Shown here: positions 13,860 through 26,500 of the stretch, in pieces
Position numbering within the stretch: the stretch's first letter is position 1
Layout: every line of letters starts with the position of its first letter
Origin: Macropodus opercularis
Lineage: Eukaryota; Chordata; Actinopteri; Anabantiformes; Osphronemidae
NCBI GenBank assembly: GCA_030770545.1
Contig: CM061102.1
Location: forward strand, 3,337,501 to 3,401,500
DNA: 64,000 bases
Reading direction: 5' to 3'
Notes under the pieces: generated by a model
What the model was told of the DNA's origin: nothing
Databases searched by the model: none
Seen by the model: only the letters and a program-made list of their open reading frames with translations
Program-made: the position numbers and the translations under genes

Positions 13860-15585
13860 GTGAATGATTTGTTGTAGGTTTCCAGTATTATCTAGGAGTG
13901 TTCTCCCTGCCATGACGTGAAATAGAGCAACATCATTACCCTGTCATTTACACTAATTAACAGCCAAGCAGGTTGTTAATGTACGTCAGATTATGCAGCT
14001 GGTCTTTGTATGGAGACAGTCTTATGAGCAGGTGTTTGTTTCCATTTAGTGTTGGTGTACATTCATCATATTTACATTTGGACCAGCAGCAGGTTTGGTG
14101 TTTGGTGTCATATCAGAAGCTGAAGAACTAAAGATGCGGTAAGAACTTCAAAAGTTAGAACCTCTTATGTGCTATTTAGGGTTTTTTTGTATTTATTAAT
14201 CTCATGTTTAATTTATCTCAGTCAAATGTATTTGCACATAAGGATACCAATTTGATATCTTGTGTGTTTAAGACCAGAAATGAGTAATGAACAACCAGAA
14301 TTAGAAAATGACTGTTTCAACTCATTTATTACAGACGTGTCAAACATACTACATAAGAGTCAGTCAGAGAGTGTAATTATTTCATGAACTGATTAGGGAG
14401 TAATTGTTGAATATTTCATTTTGTCCTAAAGAACATGACCCAATCCTATGGCAGAAACAGGTGAAGAAGCATAAGGAGAGTTGCATCATCTTAAATTTTA
14501 AAATGTTATGATTTTTTCAGTGTGTGGTTCGTTGTCACCATGGCTCCACTCACCAGTTGCTTGGCAACCAACTCCTCCTCGTAACTGTTGCCACTACTCG
14601 TGTCTTCATAATTACAGACTCGTTGACAATATTTAGCAAAAGCGTAAAAAAAAGAATTGTTAGATAAACTAAACTAATGGAGCTGTTAAATTTGTCTGGA
14701 CATTGACATTTCTGGGTGGAATGTGGTAAAACAGGTGTGTTAGAAATTTGCACACCTGCAGGTGTATGTATTGAAATGTATGTGTGTGTGTATCCTGCAT
14801 TTTTTTTTTATCTTTGTTCCTGCTGGCTTAGCAAGTGGTTCCTCCAGCCAGGCGTTGGGTTCATGCCCCTCTGGGAAATAGAAGCTCCTGTGCTTGCGGG
14901 GCTCCTCTGGGCTCGAGGGAGAGCAAGGGAATTCACAAACAGGCCTGTAACACAATTAAACATCTGTGAACAACAGATATTTATTGGTTGAGAATGTGTG
15001 AAGGGGAGGTTAGGTTTAGTCAGTGCAGTCTCATTAAAACACCCAGTGACCTTCAGTGTGACTCTGGCAGCCAAAGGACTGATCTGCAGTCATAATTCTT
15101 TCTTGCTATTAAGGACTGAATCTCAGTTTTTAACCCTTAATTGCAAATCCTAAAGTGTTACAATGATGAGGATTCTACAGGTATCATCAGACTTGGAGCC
15201 GTGTGTCACCATTGTTCAATTGCTGGTCCAACCATCCTGCCTGTATCTGTTGCTTGTGTTTTGTTGTGTGTCTGTGTGTGTGTTTTCTCTCTCCTCTATC
15301 CCCTCAGCCCAACCCGTCAAGGCAGATGACCCCCCACATTGAGCGTGGGTCTGCTGGACGACCACCGTTGCCAATAAAATGTACAATTTACTGACTGGCT
15401 ACAATTAGAAGCTTGCTCTATGTGGGATTTGCTGGCTTTTTGTTGTGTAAGGTCATGTAAAGTGTAATTGGTGCTAGATAAATGAAATTGAATTGATTAA
15501 GGATATAATACCAAAAGCATAATCAAATTTGTAATGAATAATATGTATTTTCTATTTGTTTGTTGACTTGTAAGTTTGTCTGTTA
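13860..15585. other. Convergent intergenic region and 3' UTR of adgrg4
   Basis: The stretch lies between two genes that converge. On the minus strand the adgrg4 3' UTR should run left from 15585; the first clear AATAAA on that strand is at 14980-14985. Otherwise I see short GT runs (15265-15285) and no exon-like open frames. Confidence 0.5.
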
Positions 15586-15767
15586 TTAATGTGTTAACAG
15601 ACCCAGGTTTGGTCTCCTGCAGGATGTTTCTCTCTGGCTGGATCCAGAAGAAGCAGAGGTGCTGTCTGTGGAGCTGGACTTGACCGATCGAATGGAAGGC
15701 ACCGAGGCTTTTGGAGGAAGTGGTCGAGGTTTGGCCACCATGCCGACTGAAGCAGAGTTGCTCCATT
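15586..15767 (-). CDS. adgrg4: Last coding exon of adgrg4 (cytoplasmic tail)
   Basis: This exon has no internal ATG-initiated long frame and is easily missed. The previous exon ends TCT-G at 15987. The acceptor at 15768 adds AA, giving an ECSEWSNS reading that matches the remembered DNSDWS-type tail start of ADGRG receptors. The frame then runs through a Ser/Pro/Arg-rich tail and ends at TAA (15586-15588), with total phase closing exactly. Confidence 0.8.
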
Positions 15768-18700
15768 CTGGATGACCATGCCAGACACAGGTAATTAGAA
15801 ATTAGAGTAGAGATGCAGTCTTTCTTTATTTTAATTTACATAAACCTCAGAAGAGGAACACATTATAAACTAAAACAGAAATTATCATGAAATCTGCATG
15901 AAGTTCACTAGAGCCTTGCAGATATTTTGAAGTCGTGTTTAAAAGTACCTTCAGTTAAAGAATCTACAGAATACTAGCTTTCATACCAGAACACTCGTCA
16001 AGCCGAAAACGTCCAATGCAGAGGTGAATTCTCCACTGTTTCCTCACATTCTCCTTCATCAGACAGTGGAAGAGGAAAATGAAAAGCCCTGAAACATAAA
16101 GAAAAGTAAGATAAAGGTATGAGCTTTTGTGTCTGATTTGGTTCTTGGCTGGTGGCTCTATTTTTTTCACTGCAGACATTGTTGATTTGTCCTTGAGCAA
16201 AGCATTTCGCTATGAAAGATAAACAGCGCAGGTCTTTTTTGTGTCACTTGCTGATAAAATAGCAAGTGGTATAGTGTAACAAAGACCAGCAAAGGTAAAA
16301 GCAGTTTAGAAATAGTTGCGTCATTCAGCCTCTGATTTCTTTTACATTTTTTTATCTGAAAGTTCTGTTGGTTTCGTTTGAACCATGAATGTGAAGTGTT
16401 CACACAGGCACACTCACAATGGACCTTTGCAAAAAATACAAGAGACAAGAAGAGGAAAACTTACAAAGGTCTTTGAGTCACAACCACCTCTTAACATTTG
16501 TTTCAGCCATTTCTCCTCGATCAATACCTCCTGTTCGTGAGCAGGTGTGTGTTTTGATCAGCCTCACAACTATCGCCACTTAAATCACAGCCGAATGTTC
16601 CGCAAGTTCATTCAGAGTTCTCCCAGAAGAGCAGTAGAACTTCAGACAACAAAATTTCAGTAAAGGTTGTCAAGCTAAACTACTTTAAAGCAGACCGTAA
16701 ACATAGCTTTTTGTGAGAGCACAATACCTGGTTTTTACCTCCAAACCCCCAGTTAAAGTCTGATATGTCATGTGACTTGTCCCAGACGCTCTACACTGAA
16801 TGTGAAACCGGATTTTGCTTACATCTTTACACATTTATTTTCTTAATACTAAAAAACTAGAACCTTGAAGACTGTTGAGTCCAGAGAATAGGTACAGCAG
16901 AACAACTCTGGCTGGTCCCCAGGTAAAGAAGCCAACAGTCCATGTTAGTCCAAGCAACAGTGTGATGCTGGCAACTCCCCTCAGGTCATGGATCAGTCCA
17001 CTACGTGTCCCAGCTGGACTGTTGGCTCGCATGTGTCGAATCTGCATTAGAACCACCACAAAAACCTACAAGAAGATTCAGAGATGTGAAATGACCAAAT
17101 AAACTCTACATGCGTGAAACCATACTCTGGTACTAATTCAAGTAGCGAGTACTTAAACTGCAACAGTTAAAAGCTTTTACCGCAGTGTTGAAGAGGAAAA
17201 TCAGCAAAGCGTAGGCAACTACAGACACGTAAAATGTGATGTCGTCCTGCAACCAGCAGCTGAGATAAGTGGGAACAGAAATAATAAAGACAAATGGACA
17301 TTACTTTGACTACTACAAAATATTCAAAGTGTTATAACACAAGATAGATTTTTTTATTTTTGTTAGATGGAATCTTGAACAGTATTATGCAGAATGTTTA
17401 CAGATGTGTTGTCAACATCTTATGTGATTGTAACCCTTATTATGCTTGTTACTTTATAACAAACTATGTTGCTATTTGCTATCTGAACTGTGGTTTGCTT
17501 TTGGATGTTAATTGGTGTTTTTGGAATGAACTGCATGTAAATAAAATACTGTTTATATGCAATTAAGTTAAGCAGGTTAAACATTGCATGTGATTTTAAT
17601 TGCTTGTAAAATTTTAATCACCCTCTTCAGACATGATTCAAAACAGACTAATGCTCAGCTTGGAATGAAACATATTGGATATGCTTGTTTTTCAAAAAGG
17701 CATAATGAAACTTTCTTCTTCAAATGTTGTGAAAGGCTGTTTTCACATCACTGACTGACTTTGCAACAATAAATATTGGCTTCATTGACGATGTTTTGGT
17801 TAAAGGGTATTTTACTATACTCTGACATTTATAAATGCATTAAACATGACTTAAAGACAAAGCCATCACTCACAAGTTGTCAGAGTTGTCTAGTGAACCA
17901 GACTGAGTGTTGGTGTAGAAGTTACTGCCGTAGGCTCCTCTGTTCACGATGAGAACCAGGGTGCATATAACCAGAGGGAACCCTGGAGGAAGAGTTTAAG
18001 GACCTTTACAGTGCATATCCGCCTCCCAAAGGACAATTATGACATTTATCTAGCTTGAGTTGCAATGTTTCACACAGAGTTCTAGAAGCGACTGGTCAGC
18101 ACTTGACTTAAACTCACCCCATCCCAGAATACAGAATTTGAGGATATATGATGGCACATAGACGTTGAAGACTTTGACCAGGGCGAAATACATGTTAACA
18201 GCCTCTAATCCCATCCAAGTGAATGAAGCCAGAAGGAAGTAGTGCAGCATGGACCCTGCAGTGACACACAGCCCGTACACTCCCCAGGAGGACAGCCAAG
18301 AGTTGACCAAGAAGACCAGGTTTAAGCCGAGCAAGGCCAGAGAGAGGTTGATGAGGATCTGAGAGGGGTAGTCTCTGCGAAGCTTCCTGAGACGAACATG
18401 GAACGATGAACGATGAGAGCACGGTAAGTATGTTTTACATTAAATCAGTTATCTGTATAGAATCTCCAAGAGTCGCATATACTGATAGTGATTTGTTAGA
18501 GGTATTAACACATTTATAAAACAACACCTTAATCAGAGTCTTACTCGAAAGCTGTGTAAGTGAGAACGGTGATTCCTAAGAACAGTGACGAGACTCCACA
18601 ACCAACATAGGTGATAATAGTCAGGATCTGCTCATTAGCTGAGTCCAGCTCCTCCCTGGAGATGTCCTAGGTGCATATAAGGACAGACAGACACAGTGTC

Positions 18701-20499
18701 TCTGTGTTCCTGCACATAACTCAGTCACAGTGCGATTTATGCAACGTTATAGACTGCAAAGCTTAAATAATTGATTGTTGAACATTTAGTTAAAACAAAT
18801 GCTTTGTTTAGAAATGTGTTTAACCTTTTCGAAATATAAAAGCCTATTTTTAATCTGTGTAGGAACCCGTATGCTCCAGTAGTGTTAAATATTGTGCTTT
18901 GAATGCCCTCTGCTGTTTGAATTTCTTACTCATAGTACATGTAAATATCAAAAAGCTGTTTTTGGCTTTTTTACCAGTAGAACTCCAAAGTGTGTGAGGT
19001 GATCACACAGGCAGGTCGTGTAGGCAGAGCTGCTGTAGTATTTCCTGCAGCCGTAGTCGTCCCATCCTCCGTGTCCATCTGGGTGATTATAAAGATATTT
19101 AGTGTCCACACTGATGAAGACATATTACTGTAAAAACAGGACCTACTGTTTTTATCGAAGTTCCAGTACACGCACTCTACATCCATGTAATTCTGCAACA
19201 AGAAAGAACATTGTGCATATTGTCTTTTATTTATTTACTGCTCGGTATAGTTAAGAGGGCAGCTGATCTTACCGTATTGGGTATAAGATGCTGGAGACTG
19301 ACTTTGACGTGTTCGTTAAGGTCTTTGACTGGAGAGCTGGCGTTGGTCACGCTGGCTGACACCACAAAGGTGTTGAGGGTTTTACCCTTTTGGCTGCTCT
19401 GAAATTTTTAACAAAATGCTTATGAGTAACTTGCTTGCAAGTGTTTTTGTTTTGTTGAGTGTGATGAAACCATTCATTTAACGGTACCTCGAAGAGCCCT
19501 GGTATGCCGTAGAACTGAAACTGGATTCTTGGTGGATTCTGGTTCAGACGTTTTTGTGGGAAGTTGTGGTGCAGGACAGATGGCAGGGAGATGAAAGCCA
19601 CTGTGCTGTTGAAGGGATCTCTGTTGATAAAGATCTACAACAAAGTCCATTTATTGAATTGAGACTTGTTTTTTGGTGGGAGGGTTTGCAGCTACAATCA
19701 AAATTCACACTCAGGCGTCTCTAGTCTAGTGTCCACCTGAATGTTTTGTATCGATATTTAAAATTTCCATTTGATATAGTGTAGCCACTGATTTAGTGAA
19801 CAGTCAGTGTGAAGCGCCACCATATCAATGTATTTATTAAAAGAGCAAACGCTACAATGAAAAGTACTGAAATGTGCTTGTTATTCATATGAACCTTGTT
19901 GACACCATCCTTTTTAACCTACCTCTGGGTTTGTTCCTGTGCCGTCAGATGACACTCCAAAAGTCAAATTGGTGAACTGTCCAGGTACTATGTCCACCAC
20001 TGAGATGCCGAGCGCTGGAGCAACCAGGGTGGAGGAGCCCTCATATCCCACCATCTTGTCTCCCACTGTCTCGGTGATGTTCAGAATACTGCAGGGAGTG
20101 ACAGACGGGGTAAGGAGACCCAGAGATACACACAGCGTTTAACCAGACTTTAGTAGCATTTCCATCCTTACGTGTTAGTAAAAGGCACCAGGTTGCTTTC
20201 AGACTCCAGGATGTTAGAGATGATGTTGATCAGAGCTTGGCCTAGATTCGGTGTGACCACGCTGAGGGTCACAATGTCCTGCAGCTTCTTGAGGACTGTG
20301 ACCAGCTCCTGGTAGTTGAGTGTGGAGTGGTTGCTTAGTAAGTCCTTGATCATCTCCACCACATCCAGTGCATTGTCTAGAAGAAAAAAAACACTATTGT
20401 TAAATAAATATGTAGAATAAATGTCAATGTGCTCACTTTTATAAATGCAGCAAAGGTTCAGTGTAATGAAGACAACTCTATGTGCTGTTGTTTTATTTT

Positions 20500-20559
<60 letters not shown>

Positions 20560-23500
20560 AGTAACAGACCAGTTGTGACTTCGATGTCATCCAGATCTGG
20601 GATGGTCTCCACCACCAAGGTGCAGTTTTCCAGGTCTGGGTCCATCCAGTGGGTACTGAGGCCCAGCTTACTGTCACACACGAGGGGATGAAACCGTCTG
20701 CGTAAGCTCTACTTGTGCATCACATTTATGCTCTCTGTGCGTCAGCAGAAACCGATTCAAACACATTTTATAAAAGTGGGAAACCAGACATAATGTATGG
20801 CCTGAAACAGCTGCAAGGCTGTCGATCTGGGAATCTCCTATCTGATATCGTCCACATTAGTGACACCAAACTACTGATTAATGGCTTTACAGCACAGCTC
20901 ATAAGCAGCCATAAATAATTATTGCCTCACTGAATCAACACAGAGACGGCCCTAAACAGTGAGAAAGCTGTGGAAATGCATACAAGCGGAAGTAATCAGA
21001 ACTCACACGCACGTTATTTATTCATATGTTAAATTCATGTTGACAGCCAAGCAGCAAATACCCTGTATGACGCTCCTTTCTCAGCTGAACATGTGATGAA
21101 ACGTGTGTTGGTTACTGGGTGGTGGTAAACATCAGCTAGAGGATACGATCAAGATGGAACCTGCTGTTCCCCATTTTAATTCAGACCCCTGACCCTTAAG
21201 AGGATTTAGCGAAGCCTGATTAGGGTTAATTGTGAACACACATCATTTCAGTGCTGAAAGTGCAGATCACCCAAAGGTAACAGAGCAGGTGCTTGTCACT
21301 CTCACCAGTATCTGGTGGCGTAGCGTTGAGGATTTTTGGGGCACGCTTGAGTTGCTTTCTTTCCTCCTATAGTGGCCGACCACTGGAACAGACCTTTCCG
21401 AGTCTGCTCGATTTCTGCTTCGCACTTGAAAATCACTGCAGCAGAAACAAATGGCAACACCGATGAAGAAACGAGACAAAGGCTGAATATTTAAATATTT
21501 GCATGCAGTGTTTTTCACTCACAAATGCGACTAATCTGTACATTCTCTGTCGCTATGGAGATGGATCCATTGCTATAAGGTATCAGGAGCAGGTCTCTTA
21601 TCAGCTGCTCCATTTCCTGTGTGTCTGACAGGGACATCATGACCTGAACCTGGAAAATGCAGCTCTCTCTATGGAGCCAACATGAATTATTCTTAACCCA
21701 CTGGATTTACAGTACAAACAAAGCGTCAGAATACATACAGGTGTTTTTTTTTTTAAATCTGGTATACACGTAATGCTGTTTTACATCATATATATGATTT
21801 CTGTCTTATTTGAAGTTAATTAGATTTATGTAGCAGTGTTTGAACTTACCTTAAAACTTCGTATGTGATCACCTGGAAAAGAACAAATATTGATTCAGGA
21901 TAAATAAATCCCAGTTTGAGTGCAACCAAATGTAAAATTCAGCAGCAATGTTTCTACTATGCACATAAACATTTTCTTATACAACTGCTAGAACAGGGGT
22001 GGTCAACACTGGTCCTGCTTGTTTTCCAGCTGTTCCCACCTCATTTGCCTGTGATTGGCTGAATACACCTGATCCAGCTAATCAGAAGCTGGACGTGCAG
22101 CTATGCTTGGAAAACGAACAGGGTTGGCCGGTCCTGTGAAAATTGAATCTGAGAGCATCTTATCTTTACTTACATTATCAGAGAGAAAGCGTTTTGATCT
22201 TGAATTAGTTTGACGTCTGAAAAAAAAAAAAGAATTCACAATTAGGTTTTTGCATATATCAGATGATGATATTTCTGTAAAGAATAAGATTGTACATTAA
22301 TGCTGATACAGATCCTGTACCTTTGAGCTTTGGAGAGCAGCTGGAGGTCAAGCACCATCATCAGGCTACTAGGAAGACTGGAGTTGAGCTGTGTAGAGTC
22401 AGAGAGATCTGATTTATCCAACATTAATAAGCTTGTACATTTATTTCTGCGTTACTTGTACTATAATGTGAATATTAGCCTTAGACGTTTTGTCTAAACT
22501 GTTAATTCATTCACTGAATTGATTGTGGAGAGATTTTTTGTAGCGATAGAGACAGAGTTAAGTGCATGCAGTTATGCACAGGAAAAGTGGTTTTTTAACT
22601 TTAAGATTTATATAGGTCACAGCATGTGGACTTTATCATGGCTATAAAAGATGCGGCTATAAAGTAAAATACATACCCAAGTGGAAAGTGTTTGTTCTGG
22701 ATCACAGTCTCCTGTGAGGGACACGTTGATGCTAACTTCAAAATAGTGTTCTGCAGAAAAGATTAATAAAGAGGCTACAGCTTAAAGATACTTTAACCAA
22801 CAGATCTGTGACTGACAGCAAATGATTAGACTGACCACAGATATTTGTGGGACTTGTTGTGATGGGGATGGCTGTCGCACTCGTAGAAGTACTGGAGGTG
22901 GTGGCTGCAGTAGTGGAAGAAATACTGGAGGTGGTTAAAGTACTGGAAGCAATTTCTGCACTGGATGTGGTTAAAGTACCAGAGGTGGTGGTCACAGCAG
23001 TGGGAAAAGTAGTGGAAGCAGTGGCTGCAACAGTGGTGGTACTGTAACTGATGGCTCCACTGGTTTGAGTACTGGAGGTGGTGGCTCCGCTGGTGGGAGT
23101 ACTGGGGGTGGTGGCTCCACTGGTTTGAGTACTGGAGGTAGTGGCTCCACTGGTCGGCGTACTGGAGGTGGTGGCTCCACTGGTTTGAGTACTGGAGGTA
23201 GTGGCTCCACTGGTCGGCGTACTGGAGGTGGTGGCTCCACTGGTTTGAGTACTGGAGGTGGTGGCTCCACTGGTTTGAGTACTGGAGGTGGTGGCTCCAC
23301 TGGTTGGGGTACTGGAGGTGGTGGCTCCATTGGTTTGAGTACTGGAGGTAGTGGCTCCACTGGTCGGCGTACTGGAGGTGGTGGCTCCGCTGGTGGGAGT
23401 ACTGGGGGTAGTGGCTCCACTGGTTGGGGTACTGGAGGTGGTGGCTCCACTGGTTGGGGTACTGGGGGTGGTTGCTCCACTGGTTGGGGTACTGGAGGTG

Positions 23501-26500
23501 GTGGCTCCACTGGTTGGGGTACTGGAGGTGGTGGCTCCACTGGTTGGGGTACTGGGGGTGGTGGCTCCACTGGTTTGAGTACTGGGGGTAGTGGCTCCAC
23601 TGGTTGGGGTACTGGAGGTGGTGGCTCCACTGGTCGGTGTACTGGGGGTAGTGGCTCCACTGGTTGGGGTACTGGAGGTGGTGGCTCCACTGGTTGGGGT
23701 ACTGGAGGTGGTGGCTCCACTGGTTGGGGTACTGGAGGTGGTGGCTCCACTGGTTGGGGTACTGGGGGTGGTGGCTCCACTGGTTTGAGTACTGGGGGTA
23801 GTGGCTCCACTGGTTGGGGTACTGGGGGTGGTGGCTCCACTGGTCTGTGTACTGGAGGTGGTGGCTCCACTGGTTGGGGTACTGGGGGTGGTGGCTCCAC
23901 TGGTTGGGGTACTGGAGGTGGTGGCTCCACTGGTTTGAGTACTGGGGGTAGTGGCTCCACTGGTTGGGGTACTGGAGGTGGTGGCTCCATTGGTTTGTGT
24001 ACTGGTTGAAGGACTGGAGGTGGTTGTGTTTTGAAAGGTGGTGACTGGGGTTAGAGTAGAAGTTGTACCTGGGGTGGTCGCTGCTACAGAGCTGTCCGTT
24101 ATCACGCCAGGTTTTATGGTGGAAGCAGGAAAACTTTCTACAGACAGAAAAAATATTGTGAACCTGTTCTCTTTATTAAACATGTTTGTGTGTGGCTGTC
24201 TCCTACCAACAGGTCTGGTGTATATGCTGTCTGCATCAGGCACCAGTCGTAGCAGAACGCTGGCGTCGTAGGGGATACTGAGCTTGACATGCATCTGTTT
24301 CTGCACATGTGCCACGTTCAAGCTCGGAGTAACACTTACATGAACCAGGCAGTCGTAACTACGGAGCAGAGTTAAGACAGTTAAGAGTTGCATGTTAATT
24401 TTTATTAATTCTTTATGGTAAAACTGGAACCCAGTTACCTGTTAGCGTTAGGAAAAGTGAAGCTCTCCTGGAAAATAAACACATTACTGCAGTTTGCATT
24501 ACACATAATGTTTTATAATTATTTAATGTTTATGAGCATGAGAGCCTGAGTACTGGACTATTATGATGTATTTGTACTACAGTGTCCTACCTGTGCCCTG
24601 ACCTATACATATACAGTTGGCTTTAATGTGTTTGCTTACTGTCGTGTCTTTAGGTGTTGATTTTACAGCCTTGTCTCCTTCACTGGGTCTGTGTAAGAGA
24701 AGAGAAGCCCAGTAAGCTAACGACCCATCAGTTCCCCTTTTTGTCGTGTGCTATAAAACAGAATCTATTTACTGTGTCATTCATATCACAAGATGTATTG
24801 TAGTATGAGTCAAGTCAGTCTGTGCTGTAAACCTCAATCCTTTCCTACCTGTTTATTTCAAACACCGTCAGTCTGTGTAAATAGATGCCGATCGGCAGCA
24901 CGTCTTCAAGCTGTAGGACCAACAAACAGCGGAGTAGTTGCACTTAAGAATAATAATACTTAGTGTATAAAATGTGATCCAGTCAAAACAAACAGCCCTG
25001 TTTTTACATTTTCAGGCCAGATGGACACAAATGTGTTCTTACCCAGCGAAGTGCTTTGTCTCTGGCTGTGTACAACTCTGTGTTGTTCCCATCGTAACGG
25101 AAGATGGTAAACGTTAGTCTCACTTCGTAAATGGACCACACTGCCATTCAAAGACAATATGGAGCAGTGTTTACACCTGGTACTCAGTAACAGTGGTGCA
25201 TGTGTAGGAAGTGGAGGTTCTGCTTATCTGTATCCTGATGAGGCTTGTAAAACACCCTTCTATATGTTTGTTTGTCTTGAGAGCATCTTTAGGCTTTCAG
25301 GAGCTATTGAAAGTGACTCAATGAAGGCCTCTCCTCTTTCTAGTCAGTCCGTAACACATTACATTTACTTTAACTAACCGAGACAGTCAAAGAAGTTCAG
25401 GTTCATAGATAGTTCAAGATGACAGTGAGACAAGAACACCGGCAGCTGTGTGATTAATGCTCCTTATTATTATCGTTTGTTACAGTATTGTTATCTGACA
25501 GGTGGTCAGCATTTAATCTAATGACATAAGCAGTGACAGACACAGGCAATGACTAAGGTGGTAAAAGACTTCTGATCTGAGGCGAATGTAATATGAAAAT
25601 GTCTAATATTAAAATAGTCAAGTAAATGCTATGGATGGTGACACTCTCTCACCACACTGCAGGTGGGACTCAGGAAGCGGAGCGCAGATCTGAGTGTCCC
25701 AGTTGTCCGCCTCCCACCTGAGCAGGTCGCCCTCAGTACAGTTCAGTGATGTCACTTCCTGTGTGCTGCGCTCTCGACCCCACAGTCGAAACAGCGAGAT
25801 TTGGCCGAGCAGTGTGGTAAATCGGATAATCTCTATTTCATGCTTGTTCAAAGTGTGTGAGGCGCCAAGTGTAAGTGTCCCGTGAGCGGCCAGTTTGGAG
25901 CAGGGAGAGGAGGCTGAGGGGTTGACGTAAGCTACGAGAGAAGACATGAAACGTTAATTATTCTGCAGCTCTTACTGAAATACAGATAAATAAAACTCAC
26001 CGGTCAGATTGCCGTTGATATAAAGGTCAGGCCTGTGTTTCGTGTGTGACCAGGTCAGGCAGAGCGAGTACCACTGTGACCGCTGAAAGTTGAACTGATG
26101 GGTCGTCCACTCCTCCCCACAAAGCCAGACCACTAAACAACCGTGTTTCCCCCCCAAGCCCAGTTCAGCGTATTGAAACTGAGGATGACGGTACATGAAG
26201 GCAGTCCATGTCGACGAAGACCAGATCTGGACGCGCATAAAAGTAGAAACCATGATTTAGACTTTAAGCCGTCCTGTCTGGTGTGAACTAGCTGTGAATG
26301 GAATGTTTTCTCTGTTTGTTTTTTATCAGATTGTTCACCTCAAACTTCAGCTTGAAGCAAACCGTGAGCTCCTGCAGAGCTGGGATGGAGACGTGAGGCT
26401 TCAATCTCCAGTAGTTGCAGCCACTGCTGAAAGAAGCCACCTCCCCCCACAGACTGAGCTGAGGCCCTTCAGAAGAAAGTAAGTTATAATAGGTGTTTCT

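Noticed and set aside
15623..15775. Plus-strand open exon-like frame of 51 codons (DVSLWLDPEEAEVLSVELDL start) with an AG edge and a stop
   Set aside because: It is the antisense of the adgrg4 terminal exon, which closes exactly in phase on the minus strand and has the expected receptor tail start.
21850..21872. A 23-base candidate exon of adgrg4
   Set aside because: Including it breaks the reading frame into the next exon (TGA), while skipping it keeps the phase.
22992..24009. Long proline-rich (minus) and glycine-rich (plus) open frames
   Set aside because: Both are other-frame readings of the 30-bp mucin repeat. The Thr/Ser frame is the one in phase with flanking adgrg4 exons.
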